Source: Paralithodes platypus
Taxonomy: Eukaryota; Arthropoda; Malacostraca; Decapoda; Lithodidae
Direction of reading: 5' to 3'
Assembly: GCA_032716605.1 (NCBI GenBank)
Contig: CM064502.1
Coordinates: 38,192,895-38,256,894, forward strand
Length of the DNA: 64,000 nt
Shown in pieces: positions 51,476 to 63,530 of the stretch; the first letter of the stretch is position 1; every line of letters begins with the position of its first letter. A program made the translations under genes and the position numbers. The notes below the pieces were generated by a model. The model worked only from the letters and a program-made list of their open reading frames with translations. It searched no databases and was not told where the DNA came from.

Positions 51476-54400
51476 CTACACATCTGGGTGTGTGGCTTGT
51501 TTCATTAGATATGCTATCTCAATAGAACAATGATCCACTCTGCTAGCAGAATGGAGCTTCCGCCTATACTCATTGACGTTCGCGGAGTCAGACAGGGGCG
51601 CAGTGGGTTGCACCGTCGAAGGTGAGGGGATAGGTATGAGTTGTCCATCGGCTGGGAGTTCAGGACTCATCCGTTTCAACCTATCACCATGGATTACTTC
51701 TACCTTGTTAGTGGTAGGGTCTCGAACCTCAAACTTGTTACCGGATGCTGTGTCCATAACGACATAGGGTCCACTATACTTCGGCGAGAGCTGAGACATT
51801 CTCGTCGGATCTAGGCACATAACTTTATCACCTACGTCAAGGACAGTTTGCTGTGCTCTTTTGTGCTGTTTCCTTATCATTTCTGCACGGGATGCCTGTA
51901 AATGATCTCGAACTTGATGGTGGATCTTGCTAAAGACCTGGAGTTGTCTCTTAGCATAGTCCTCTAGATTGTAGACTGGTGTGCTAGGCTTGGACAGCAG
52001 TTCATATGGCAGAATCTTGTCCTGTCCATAGACTATGTAGTGTGGCGTCTTACCTGTAGAGGAGTTTACAGAGCCGTTTACACAAGCTGCTACCTGTGGA
52101 AGCCAGTCTTCCCACGCTTCCTGGAGCGGGTTTGTTACATGGCGTAGGACTTCTAGGAGGGTCCTGTTCATGCGTTCAACCAACCCATTTGAGGCTGGGT
52201 TGTATGCTACAATGTACGATTGCTTGATATTGTAGATATCACAGATACTTGCAATCACCTGGTTCTTGAATTCCAACCCGTTGTCCGAGAGGAGCGTCTT
52301 AGGGCAGGAGAACGGACAGATGAGATGCGTTACTAGTGCGTGAGCAACTTCATCCGCTGTTTTAGTTTTAAGCAGGGCTAGAACTACGAATCTTGAGAAG
52401 AAATCAACACATACTAGAAGATACTGTGAATCCTGGTGACTCCGCGGCAACTTCAGCAAATCCACTGATACAGTGTCGAATGGAAGTGAAGGCGTTGGAT
52501 ACTCCAAGATTGGTGCGGGACCATCACAGGTTCCCTTATGCTGGGCACAGGAGAGACATCTTGCTATGTGTTGTTCAATATCCTTTCTCGTCGTTTTCCA
52601 GTAGTACTTCCTTCTGGTAGCGTCAAGTGTTCTGTCCCGTCCTGGGTGACCAGCTTGGGGAGCATCATGTTGCTGTTGAAGTACTGCTTCAGTGAGGGTA
52701 TTTGGAATCATTACACGGGGTCGTGTGTCAATGGCTTTGGGAATAACTCTAACCAGAAATCCGTCCTGCAATTGGAATTGTGTGAGGGGGACCGGTAGTG
52801 CTGGGAGAGGTGTAGCATCCCCTGATTCCAGATAATAGATGACTGTGGACCACAGAGGATCCTTGCGTTGCTCTTCTTGCACCTGGGCGTGTGTTAGCGT
52901 TGGTAGCTGGATCACTGGGGCCACTTGCACATTTTGGGAGAGTGCGTCCGCCGCCACGTTAGCTTTACCTTTGATATGATACAGAGTCGGATCAAACTGT
53001 AATACCGTTTCGTACCACCACGCTAGTCTGCCAGTGATATTCTTACCACCCTTGAATATCTTTGTGACCGCCTCATTGTCGGTGTAGAGATCGATCGGAT
53101 AGCTGAGGATGATGTCTCGGAAATGCTTCAGGGCCCAAGCTACTGCAAGGGTTTCCCATTCCGTTGTGTGATACCTAGTCTCGGCATCATTCAACACTCT
53201 ACTTGCGTAACCAATGATTCGCATTTTGCCTCGTTCATCAGGCTGCATCAGTACAGCTCCAAGACCTTTGAGGGATGCATCGGTGCAAAGTGTGAATGGT
53301 TGATCATAGTCAGGGAAAACTAAGACAGGTGTAGAGGTGAGTGCTTGCTTAAGGCTGTTGAAGGCTTCCTCTTGCTCTGGGCCCCATACTAACGGTGCAT
53401 CCTTTCGGAGCAGTTGGGTCAGAGGCCTTGCCAGACTCGCATAGTTCTTCACGAAAGAACGATCGTAGCCTGATAAGCCAATGAAGCTTCGGATATTCTC
53501 TACAGAATTTGGTCGTGGGAAAATTTGTACCGCACGGATCTTATCATCCATAGTGTGGATTCCTTCTGCGTCTATCTGATGACCTAGGAACTTGATTTTT
53601 GCCTTTAAGGAAATCACACTTCTGAGGAGATCTACCGTACTGAACACTGTATTCCCTTTGCCAATGCCTTGTAGTAGCTCGGACAGTACAGGCATGGGGA
53701 ATCTATCAGGTATGGTTGCTTGATTGACCTTGCGATAATCAATCACTGGGCGCCATCCTCCACCCTTCTTAGGAACCAGGAAAAGAGGTGAATTCCATGG
53801 CGAGGATGAAAGTTGGATAACCTTTTGCTCAAGCATGTCGTCTACCATCCCTTTAACCACCTCCCTTTGACAGTGTGGAAATCTGTATGCCGCTGTGTAG
53901 ACGGGGTTGGTGCCTGGTTTTAGGGGTATGGAATGCGTTGTTAGATCCGTTTTACCTAGTCGTTCTCCTGGGAGCGCAACGACATCTCTGAACCGCTGTA
54001 GTAACCTCAGAAGGGAGTTCTCCTGTTCTGGATAGTCTACATTCTTGAGGTTCAGCTTGATAGGATCTGTTTCTGACATCTTGGAAGGTTTCGATGCTGT
54101 CATCACAGCTATGGGCGGTTGTGTGGAGGGCCACTCCGGGGGTTCTGGATCTACTGGATAGTCGTACACAAGAGCATATCCGATGGTACAACTGGACTTC
54201 AGCGTAATTGGACTATTAGATCTGTTGTAGACTAGTATCTCCGCCCTTGCGTTATCGTGTAACTTGTACAAGGTTGACTCGAGAGCTAGTCCCTTTACAC
54301 ATGCACTTTCACTAAGACAGATTGCATCCGTGCCTTTCTTTAGTTTGGGTAACCTAACTGGAAGGTGTGCACTCTCTCTAGCACGAATCCTTTGTTTTCC

Positions 54401-55075
54401 GGAAACTACTAAGGGATACAACCAAGAACCTTGACCTGTTGTTCCAACACTCTGGATACTTGGAGTAGGGAACCCCAAGGACCGCGTAGGTAAATTGTCC
54501 ATGCTTGCTGGTACAGTCGCTGCAATGGTCGAGTGTAGGAGAGGTCGTGGATTCTGCATTGTAGAATTCGTGTGGCGGTTGTATGTCATCCTCTGCTCGG
54601 AAGGATCTAAGATGATGCGGTTGTCCTTCATTGTTTCGATGCCCATGAGGCCATCGGCTGGGAGTGGAAAATCCTTGATCATGTAAAACCTCGTCTTGAT
54701 GTTTGGGTCTCCGCGACGTGTGAATCTAAACGGAATGTCTACCATACCAACTAGTTGTAGGGTATCCCGTGTAACTCCTTTAAGTTGCATGTCTGGGAGA
54801 TTAAGTGTCCAGTTGCACTTAAGCTGATTTTGAAGATTTATCAACTCGTAGGACAAGACGTTGGCGCAAGCGCCTGAGTCAAGAGCCAAAGAGATCTTCC
54901 TGTTACCTACCGTTACTGGAATTGACATAATGTTCACTCGTGTGACAGCCGCAACGATCGAGGGCACGTGTAAGGGCGACGAGTGTACATTGGTAGGTAA
55001 CGGAGTAGTATTTACTACGTTTGATTTTCGGGCTTGCTGCGCTGGGCTTCCCCCAACGAACGTTTGTGGTACTTA
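51476..55075 (-). CDS. pol: Gypsy pol: protease, RT (core deleted), RNase H, integrase
   Basis: The frame is open for about 1200 codons. It opens after a TAA near 55078, overlaps gag by about 60 nt in the -1 frame, and reaches 51476. Protease: ISLALDSGACANVLSY. RT: RFPHCQREVVKGMVDDMLEQ, FLVPKKGGGWRPVIDYRKVN, then NTVFSTVDLL. About 100 residues, including the Y-x-D-D site, are missing before AKIKFLGHQIDAEGI. RNase H: TLCTDASLKGLGAVL, TEWETLAVAWALKHF, DLYTDNEAVTKIF. Integrase: HDAPQAGHPG ... CLSCAQ, VSVDLLKLP, LLSDNGLEF and NPASNGLVERMNRTLLEV (D-D-E kept), then KYSGPYVVMD. A near-intact reading frame with a dead RT. Confidence 0.9.
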
Positions 55076-56146
55076 CTGACTAGATCCTTGGCTGCTCGGC
55101 ATTCGTCGGTGGAATGTCCCATCTCTCCATTGATCATACAGCTCTTCCTCGGACTTTGTTGCCCTTGGCTTGTGGGAGTTCCTTGTGCTCGTCCACCTTT
55201 GTGTGATGCCTCACCGGAAGCTGTGTATGTCGTCTTCTTCTTGTACCTGTCCGGGGTTTGCTCTGGGTGCAGTTTCCAGCATGAACTCTTGTCATGGCCC
55301 TTCTTCTGGCAGTGTTCACAGAGGGTGCGGTTCCTTGAGCTTGTAGACTGCTTGGGTTTGGTCGCATACGCTTCTACTGAGCTTACGAAGGCTTTTGGTA
55401 TTGCATCTGTGGAGATTTTGAATGCTTTCTTTGCCACAAACTCCTGAAGGTTACTGGTGGTTTTGAACTCAGTTTTCATGATTTCCTTCCTAAGAGTGGT
55501 AGGCAGTGCGCAAACGAAAACCTTGTATTCTAGGAATTTACTTAGATTTTTCAGGGTCATTGTTTGCTCTGCCTGAATTACCCAATCTGAAGTGAAAAAT
55601 CTTTGCTCGGCATCTACGACAACATCTCCTGCAGTGACTTGGGCCATGAGCATGTCTCGCTTACCAAGGGACTCGTCAAATTTGTGGGCCATTCTGTGTA
55701 CGAAGGCCAATGCTCCTCCTTGGTTGCCGTCTTCAAAACATTCAATCAGATATGTTCTCCATGCATTATAGTCCTTGGTCCGGAAACCTAGGATGGACTG
55801 TGCGAGTGCGGGTCTGGAGCCGCTTTTCAGATATCCTCTTACAAAAACGATCTTGTCGTCATCTGTCGTTATGTAACTATTCCTCATGAGGTCTTCGATG
55901 GTCCGCAAGAAGATAAGAACTCCTCCCGGATAGTTTGGACAATCTTTTCCGGTAAAGTAGGCGATGTCTTGCCCACGTTGCATGAGATGTATCTTCGGTG
56001 GTGGGGCCTGACCTGTCATGATTGCTGTGGAATTTGCCGGTGGTGTTGTTGTAGATGAAGTACTGGTAGTCGTTGCCGGTGGAGGTGTCACTGCCGGCAC
56101 TACAGGAAAGTAGGTGTTTCCTGATCGCAGGGTGACTCCACCTAGT
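55015..56146 (-). CDS. gag: Gypsy gag with zinc knuckle (N-terminus cut by LINE)
   Basis: The frame is open from the LINE junction (56146) to a TAG at 55015, about 375 codons. A Pro/Thr/Ser-rich N-terminus (PPPATTTSTSSTTTPP) precedes a helical capsid-like region (IEDLMRNSYITTDDDKIVFV, YNAWRTYLIECFEDGNQGG, EYKVFVCALPTTLRKEIMKT). A canonical zinc knuckle CEHCQKKGHDKSSC follows, and a second, degenerate one (CMINGEMGHSTDEC, with Asn in place of the second Cys). The end overlaps pol in the -1 frame. It would build particles and bind genomic RNA. Confidence 0.85.
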
Positions 56147-56148
56147 AC

Positions 56149-57640
56149 TTTTTTTTTTTTTTTTTTTTCCTATGTGATTGAGGGAGGCAAAAGGCATAAC
56201 TGCCTATAGCGAGTGCCCCCCCCCCATAGTTGAAAGAGTGACAGGGCCAAAATCAAGGGACGTTCGAGCCAAAATGCCTGGACACACGGAGTTTGAAGCA
56301 ATTTAAGTCATAGGAAGAGGGAAAGACTGATTCTGGGAGAGAGTTCCAGAGCTCAGCTGTTGAGTAGAAGAAAGTTTGAGAGTAACGTTTCACTCTTGGG
56401 TTGGAGAGTTGCACAGAGTAGGGGTGGGATTGAGTTGCAAGACGGGTACCACGTGCCCTACGTAAAGGAGGTGGTATGCACTGGGATAGCTCTGAGGAAC
56501 ACTGATTATTATAGTAGCGATAGAAAAGCGAGAGAGATGCAACATTGCGGCGGAGAGAGAGAGATTGCAGAGAGTTGGTGAGTGGACGGGAGTTAACGAT
56601 ACGAAAGGCCTTCCTTTCAACTTTGTCTAGGAGAGCGGTGTGAGAGGAACCTCCCCACACATGTGAACAATACTCAATACAAGGGCGCACTATGCCCCTG
56701 TACAGAGCAAGAAGCTGTGCCGGGGAAAAGAACCCCCTAAGACGGTTGAGCACACCCAGCTTCTGGGAGGCTGCCTTAGCAAGACTGGTAATATGGTCCT
56801 TCCAAATGAGAGCAGAAGAAAAAGAGACACCAAGAATATTGAGAGAAGATGAAGGGTTGATTTTTGTATTGTTGAAGAATAAGGGATAGTCCGCTGGGAG
56901 ATCCTGACGGGTAGATAGATGGAGAAATTGGGTTTTGGAAGCATTAAAGTTAACAAGATTTTCTCTGCCCCAATTGGAAATAGTATTTAGATCAGAATTT
57001 AAGAGTTCTATGGCTTCATTACGTTTGTCGTTGAGGGATTGCTGGCTGGGGCGTTCTGAAAAACTAAGGGAGTAGTGTAAGGTTGAGTCGTCTGGCGTAT
57101 GAATGGATGGGAATTAAGGTACAGTTAAGGAGATCATTTATAAAAATTAGAAAGAGAATAGGAGATAGGACAGAGCCCTGAGGAACACCAGAGTTTATAG
57201 GGTGAGGAAGTGAACAATGGCCGTCCACAACCGCGGCTATGGAACGGCCGGAAAGGAAATTCGAGACAAAGGCACAGATGGAGGGATAGAAACCGAAGGA
57301 GGGTAGTTTAGAAATTAAAGATTTATGCCAGACTCTATCGAAGGCTTTCGTTATGTATAGTGCAATAGAAAAAGTCTCACCGAAGTCCCGAAAGGAGGAT
57401 GACCAAGAGTTAGTAAGATATGAAAGAAGATCACCAGTAGAGCGACCCTTAAGGAAGCCATACTGGCGATCTGAGAGCAGATTATGAGAAGAGAAATGCT
57501 TAAGAAATTTGGAAGCAAGAATAGTTTCAAAAAATTTAGAAAGACAAGAGATAAGAGCAATTGGACGATAGTTGGAGGGTTGAGAGCGGTCACCCTTCTT
57601 TGGGACAGGTTGAATGTGAGCAAACTTCAAAACTGAAGGA
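56149..57640 (-). mobile_element. Jockey-like LINE inserted into the gag N-terminus
   Basis: Poly-T at 56149-56168 is the poly-A tail of a minus-strand LINE whose body runs to about 57640, where it is 5'-truncated. The 3' half is nearly identical to 16769-17257 and related to 31480-31904. No clear target duplication is seen; the left flank is CCTAGTAC. Confidence 0.88.
56253..57630 (-). pseudogene. LINE ORF2 reverse transcriptase, frameshifted
   Basis: 57630-57064 has HIQPVPKKGDRSQPSNYRPI, SDRQYGFLKGRSTGDLLSYL, TKAFDRVWHKSLISKLPSFG and VPQGSVLSPILFLIFINDLL. At 57091-57097 an extra base lies inside the codons for the Y-A-D-D motif, so the frame is lost exactly there. The distal part is recovered at 56753-56253: LYRGIVRPCIEYCSHVWGGS, LDKVERKAFRIVNSRPLT, LFYRYYNNQCSSELS and ELWNSLPESVFPSSYDLNCF. 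The endonuclease domain is absent. Same family type as the LINE at 46803 but clearly diverged. Confidence 0.88.
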
Positions 57641-57690
57641 CGTAAGCTGAAATGGCTCTGGGTGCCGGAGGTACCTGGCTTTACCTCGTG

Positions 57691-58260
57691 TTATGCAAAA
57701 TTTTGGTGATCTTGGGACACCAATGACGGTTCGCTGGCGCTGGCGCTAGCGCTTGAGGATGTATTATCGGGGTGACCCAATGTATCCTTAACTGTTCCGC
57801 AGGCGCTAGAGGATGTATCGGGGTGGCCCGATGTCTCCTTGAAAGAGTTAGTAAGTTGTTCAGTCAAGTCATCAATGTCAGAAACAAGTTTTGTCCCTAC
57901 TTCTTTCCCAAACTCTGTGTCTGACTGAGGTTCAATTCCCGCTCCCTCTAATTCCTCTTCTATGTTGCTCTCAGTAAAACTGTCTGAGGAAATTAGGTAT
58001 TCCTCAAGATGAGGTGACTTCTTGCCAAAAGGCTTAAAGGACATGGGGGAAAAATGACACTTTTGGTAAAGATACCTGGGCTGAATGTCATTGACAAATA
58101 ATCCCACAAAAATAATGTTAGCACTGGTACAAACATTTTGGTAATAGGGATTTCTCTTAACCACACACCCGTACTCAAGTTTGTATGGCTGAATGATGGT
58201 GGTTAGTCTGATGAGTGAGCAGTTGAAATAATAATACAGGAAAATTCTGGAAAATTCAAG
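57691..58260 (-). CDS. Unidentified ORF, possibly a host exon
   Basis: The frame is open from 58260 to a stop at 57691. It contains IIQPYKLEYGCVVKRNPYYQ, NIIFVGLFVNDIQPRYLYQK, an acidic stretch (SFTESNIEEELEGAG) and a Ser/Ala-rich tail with a degenerate internal duplication (GHPDTSSSA / GHPDNTSSSASASA). A splice acceptor-like TTTCAACTGCTCACTCATCAG ends at 58208, so an exon 57691-58207 is possible. I do not recognise the family. It could also be part of an unrecognised mobile element, since the LINE and retrovirus-like element lie beside it. Confidence 0.35.
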   Translation of the reverse strand, partial: LEFSRIFLYYYFNCSLIRLTTIIQPYKLEYGCVVKRNPYYQNVCTSANIIFVGLFVNDIQPRYLYQKCHFSPMSFKPFGKKSPHLEEYLISSDSFTESNIEEELEGAGIEPQSDTEFGKEVGTKLVSDIDDLTEQLTNSFKETSGHPDTSSSACGTVKDTLGHPDNTSSSASASASEPSLVSQDHQNFA

Positions 58261-59096
58261 TTAGTAAGGCAATGTATAAGAATACTCTCTTACTAAGAAA
58301 ATGAAAGGAAATTAACACAGTGTGTAACAGAAGTAAGTCTTTGAATCTCTGCTAAGTTATTACTTGAGGAACTGTTACTGCAAATATATAGAGTACTTAA
58401 ATTCTTTGATCTAACTTGAATTCATAGAAGGAATGAAATTAATGAGGAACGTACAGTCCCAGCTAAATTATTCTATACACATGAATAAGTTGAAAGAATA
58501 GTTAAGATACTTTGGCATTGCTTGTTTGTGTTGGCAGGATTTTTACTAGCACTAATTACTAGAATATTTAATTTGTAATGTATTTTCTGACTAACCGATA
58601 CAAAGCTGAATTAACGTTGCGATGTTTTGAAGGTCTTTTAGTCAGCTGTTGTAGAATGAAGTTTGAAGTGGAGGTCCCGTAGAGTTGACTGCTTCTCCTT
58701 ATGTCGTCACCAATTACTGTGACGTCACAGTTCACACACACGTCATACCCTGGCCTGGGCGTGGTGTGCGTGCGTGCGTGTGTGAGTCTAGGGCTGAGTT
58801 ACTGGGGCGAGTTGCTGGCGCGCGGGCTCACCGTGACTCATTGGCTCAGTGAAGGGAATGCTGAGGTCAGCGCTGATGTGATGGGTACTGAGATATAGTA
58901 CCAGTTCACTCTGAAATTCACTCTAGTCTTTTATCATTCATCGATGTTTTTCTTTCCATTTAGCTCATTAATGTTTGGTAAATCTAGTTGCTCTTTTTCC
59001 AGCTTTTCTTTACTGCTTTTAATATGATTGTTCTTCGGAAGTCTTTTCTGTGTGTTTTATTAAGGAACACGTATCCCAATAAGCTGTCATCCACTT
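58261..59096. other. Gene-free stretch
   Basis: AT-rich DNA with short ORFs only. It contains TGACGTCA at 58720-58727 within GTGACGTCAC and a (GT)n/(CGTG)n patch near 58760-58785. Nothing else recognised. Confidence 0.5.
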
Positions 59097-59850
59097 ATGT
59101 ATCGGGGATTAAACTGTTTTGATACCTTTTTGCCTCTTACCTTGATTTTCCTTGTAATGTTTGTAGTCCAGGTTATCACTGTAAAAACATGTTGAAAGAT
59201 AAATTGCTGAGGTAATTGATTTGAAGCAAAGACACTGGTGGCTTTTCTATATAGTTTTATTATCAGAAATATAGACTATGCGGCTTGTAGAGAGTTATAA
59301 GGTCTGTGTAGATACTGTAATACCCAGCAGGGAAGTATCTACCTAATTAAAAGCAGTAAGCTGGCTAACAACTAGATTGAGCTATTATTCCTGTAATCTG
59401 TATTCCTTCCTGTAAGAAATAGATGAATTAAGAATAGCGAAAATAGATAAATGGTACACACACTAATATCGCACAGTATCGCACTTGTCACTGTATAATT
59501 TACCTCAGCCGGTCAAGGGTTCGACCTTCCATAGGGCTGTCTGTTCTGCTACTGACCACAGGAGCGGGCCGGCTTTTATCAGTGGGGAGTGACACGTAAC
59601 TTAGTTGCTAGCAATCATCTTGGTATTGCTGCAATTCTCTGAAGGGAGCGTGAAAACCCCTGCTTACTCTGCAAGAATTGTACCAAGGCCTTTTATAGGT
59701 GGGATGATCTTCTATAGGGGAGATCATGCCCAATTAGAATGTACAGTAGTATACTTAAGTAAGTGAATAACTGTTATAAGGGTGTGAGTTATACAAGTGA
59801 TTATATGAGTTACCCTAGAGTGTACAGTCGCTCAAAATGTGCTGTTGAGT
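59097..59850. repeat. Unclassified dispersed repeat R, uninterrupted copy
   Basis: It matches 46408-46802 joined to 49122-49495. The LINE target is intact here as CACTTGTCACTGTATAATTT (about 59482-59501). It ends GCTGTTGAGTACTCGGCCA; the last 15 bases also occur just left of the first copy (about 46388-46403), which hints at a formerly tandem unit. No ORF. Confidence 0.85.
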
Positions 59851-60047
59851 ACTCGGCCAAATACTGGATACGGTGTAATTATATATACAGTGTATATATA
59901 TATAGGCTATTCGAATACTGGAGAAATCGCCCCGAAATGAGTTCGCCTCGCTTTGAAAAATCGCCCCGCCGCGAGTTCGCCCCGTTTAATGTCTCCCCTC
60001 CCTCCTCCCACCTAAAGGGGTACTGAAGAATTCACCCTCTATTCATA

Positions 60048-60905
<858 letters not shown>

Positions 60906-61214
60906 TTATTTAAATTTTGAATAATAAATAATTTAGGAATAAATCTAGGAAAATAATCTTGCCTGCTTTAAACATTGTGATAATTTTTCATTGTATGCCA
61001 TTTTTTTCTTGCGCCTTTTTTTCCTGTGCCTTTTTTCCTACATTCTACTATGACACTTATTGGATATTATCAGTGATGCTGATGGTAAGTCGTTTAATTA
61101 TTACTGATTAAACTGATACTACTACTACTAATAATAATAATAATATAATAATAATAATAATAATTATAATAATACAAATAAATAACGTAATTGAAGAATA
61201 TAAAAACGTTTTAC
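60906..61214. other. AT-rich spacer with (AAT)n
   Basis: It holds a (TAA/AAT)n patch at 61113-61180 and no gene. Confidence 0.6.
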
Positions 61215-62390
61215 ATATTAGTTCAGTATCGCGTGCCGCTAGAGTGTATTAACACATCTAGTACCAGTGACGTCTCGTATATTATATTAGTTCAGTATCG
61301 CGTGGCGCTAGAGTGTATTAACACATCTAGTACCGGTGACGTCTCGTATATTATATTAGTTCAGTATCGCATGGCGCTAGAGTGTATTAACACATCTAGT
61401 ACCGGTGACGTCTCGTATATTATATTAGTTCAGTATCGCATGGCGCTAGAGTGTATTAACACATCTAGTACCGGTGACGTCTCGTATATTATATTAGTTC
61501 AGTATCGCGTGGCGCTAGAGTGTATTAACACATCTAGTACCGGTGACGTCTCGTATATTATATTAGTTCAGTATCGCGTGGCGCTAGAGTGTATTAACAC
61601 ATCTAGTACTGGTGACGTCTCGTATATTATATTAGTTCAGTATCGCGTGGCGCTAGAGTGTATTAACACATCTAGTACCGGTGACGTCTCGTATATTATA
61701 TTTGTTCAGTATCGCGTGGCGCTAGAGTGTATTAACACATCTAGTACCGGTGACGTCTCGTATATTATATTAGTTCAGCATCGTGTGGCGCTAGAGTGTA
61801 TTAACACATCTAGTACCGGTGACGTCTCGTATATTATATTAGTTCAGTATCGCGTGGCGCTAGAGTGTATTAACACATCTAGTACCGGTGACGTCTCGTA
61901 TATTATATTAGTTCAGTATCGCGTGGCGCTAGAGTGTATTAACACATCTAGTAGTACCGGTGACGTCTCGTATATTATATTAGTTCAGTATCGCGTGGCG
62001 CTAGAGTGTATTAACACATCTAGTACCGGTGACGTCTCGTATATTATATTAGTTCAGTATCGCATGGCGCTAGAGTGTATTAACACATCTAGTACCGGTG
62101 ACGTCTCGTATATTATATTAGTTCAGTATCGCATGGCGCTAGAGTGTATTAACACATCTAGTACCGGTGACGTCTCGTATATTATATTAGTTCAGTATCG
62201 CGTGGCGCTAGAGTGTATTAACACATCTAGTACCGGTGACGTCTCGTATATTATATTAGTTCAGTATCGCATGGCGCTAGAGTGTATTAACACATCTAGT
62301 ACCGGTGACGTCTCGTATATTATATTAGTTCAGTATCGCATGGCGCTAGAGTGTATTAACACATCTAGTACCGGTGACGTCTCGTATATT
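61215..62390. repeat. 69-bp satellite, 17 copies
   Basis: The unit contains TTAGTTCAGTATCGCGTGGC, GCTAGAGTGTATTAACACAT and CTAGTACCGGTGACGTCTCG. Variation is limited to a few sites (GCG/GCA, one 3-bp AGT insertion near 61950). Because 69 is a multiple of 3 and the frame lacks stops, one frame stays open for 402 codons (23-residue repeat). No start context or domain supports a gene, so it is annotated as a repeat. Confidence 0.93.
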
Positions 62391-62489
62391 ATATTCTGAC
62401 AATGATAATTGTATTCAGTTTCGGAAGGCCATCTACTAATTGAACGTTATGTTTTATATAAATTGATCCCCGTAGCGGTCACATATTTG

Positions 62490-62564
62490 TCCTCATCTTC
62501 TTATTATCGTCTACTTATAGCTGAAACCAAATACCACAAACAGCATCGGTACTGGACGGGTTAA
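62490..62564. mobile_element. TTAA foldback MITE, right-end fragment
   Basis: It contains CGTCTACTTATAGCTGAAAC and ends CATCGGTACTGGACGGGTTAA, the right arm and end of the family. The left half is missing. Confidence 0.5.
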
Positions 62565-63530
62565 TGTAATGTAATGACACTTTTCAGTTATGGAAAATAA
62601 TGTTACAGTACCCTGACTTCATATGATGTTTTTATATTTCACAACAACATTAATCATACTAAAGTACATTCGCAATATCCTATCAATATGTTGTTAGCCC
62701 TTTCTTTATATAATAGACATTGTTTTGTACTTCATTCATGTTAATATCAGACTATTTTATTCGACTGAAGAACGATCTGTCAGTCAGTCAGTAGTCAGTA
62801 GCCAGCACTTCTTTCCAAAAGGGGTAGGGAGGATCAGCCCCTGGAAGTTGGGACTGGGAATCCCACTGACAGAATCTGTGCCTACTGTTGGATCAGTGAA
62901 CCTTAAAGAACAATCTGCTTGAATAAATTGATTGATTAAACCCATTTGACTTACATCAGATCCTTCCTAAGCTGAAAACAATGTCCTTGTAGTTCACTTC
63001 ATATGAAGTAAAGTTTCGTCGTAATGAAATAGAGATACTATGTCAATAGCTGAGTCTCCACATGGCATTGCAAATCACCAAACAATCCTACAGACTCCCT
63101 CCCTACCACCCAGCCCCCACACCCACCCGCTCCTCCTCTTTACCAGCTCACCACACGTGTAGGTGTGATCAGTGTTGATATAAAATGTTTTGTATCCATC
63201 TGCTATAAAATGTAACATATTTATTAGTTAGATTTTTCATTTTGATGGGCCAAGCGCCTTCCTAAGTTGTATAAGATCGTCTATTGCTAGCCAAAATATG
63301 TTGTCAAAATGTCTCATAATTCTCAAGCTGTTAATATGAGAATGGGTCTGGAAAATGCTATTGTAAAATAGTGTAGACCTGTACTCGAATTAATGAATTA
63401 ATTAACAGGAAACATATAGTATATGGCTTACATATGAATGTATAGTAGGGAATGAATAAGTTAATTTCCTGCTGTGTCAAAACTTACAACATATTATCCA
63501 GTACCAGTTACGCTTATATTCCTCAGGAAA
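62565..63530. other. Gene-free stretch with MITE debris
   Basis: Fragments resembling the MITE arm occur near 62955-62985 (CAGATCCTTCCTAAGCTGAA) and 63240-63334 (GCCTTCCTAAGTTGTATAAG ... CTGTTAA). ORFs are short and unrelated to known domains. Confidence 0.45.

Larger units (their letters stand above)
49500..56148 (-). mobile_element. Endogenous-retrovirus-like Gypsy element with env (minus strand)
   Basis: Reading leftwards: gag (56146-55015), pol (about 55075-51476) and env (51338-49603). Gypsy elements with a third, envelope-like ORF are known as errantivirus-like. No LTR pair can be found. The left end stops at the dispersed repeat and the right end is cut by a LINE at 56149. The element is defective: RT core deleted, env in three frames. 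Confidence 0.87.

Noticed and set aside
49500..56148. LTR pair for the retrovirus-like element
   Set aside because: I looked for repeated flanks left of 49603 and right of 56146. The left side is the unrelated repeat R and the right side is a LINE. No LTR could be supported.
56149..57760. Target duplication for the LINE in the retrovirus-like gag
   Set aside because: The left flank CCTAGTAC has no convincing partner near 57640; GGTACC at about 57669 is too short. A deletion at the 5' junction is possible, so no duplication is annotated.
61191..62399. 402-codon ORF as a repeat protein gene
   Set aside because: It is exactly a 69-bp satellite; openness follows from a stop-free unit with a length divisible by three. 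Kept as a finding, not as a CDS.
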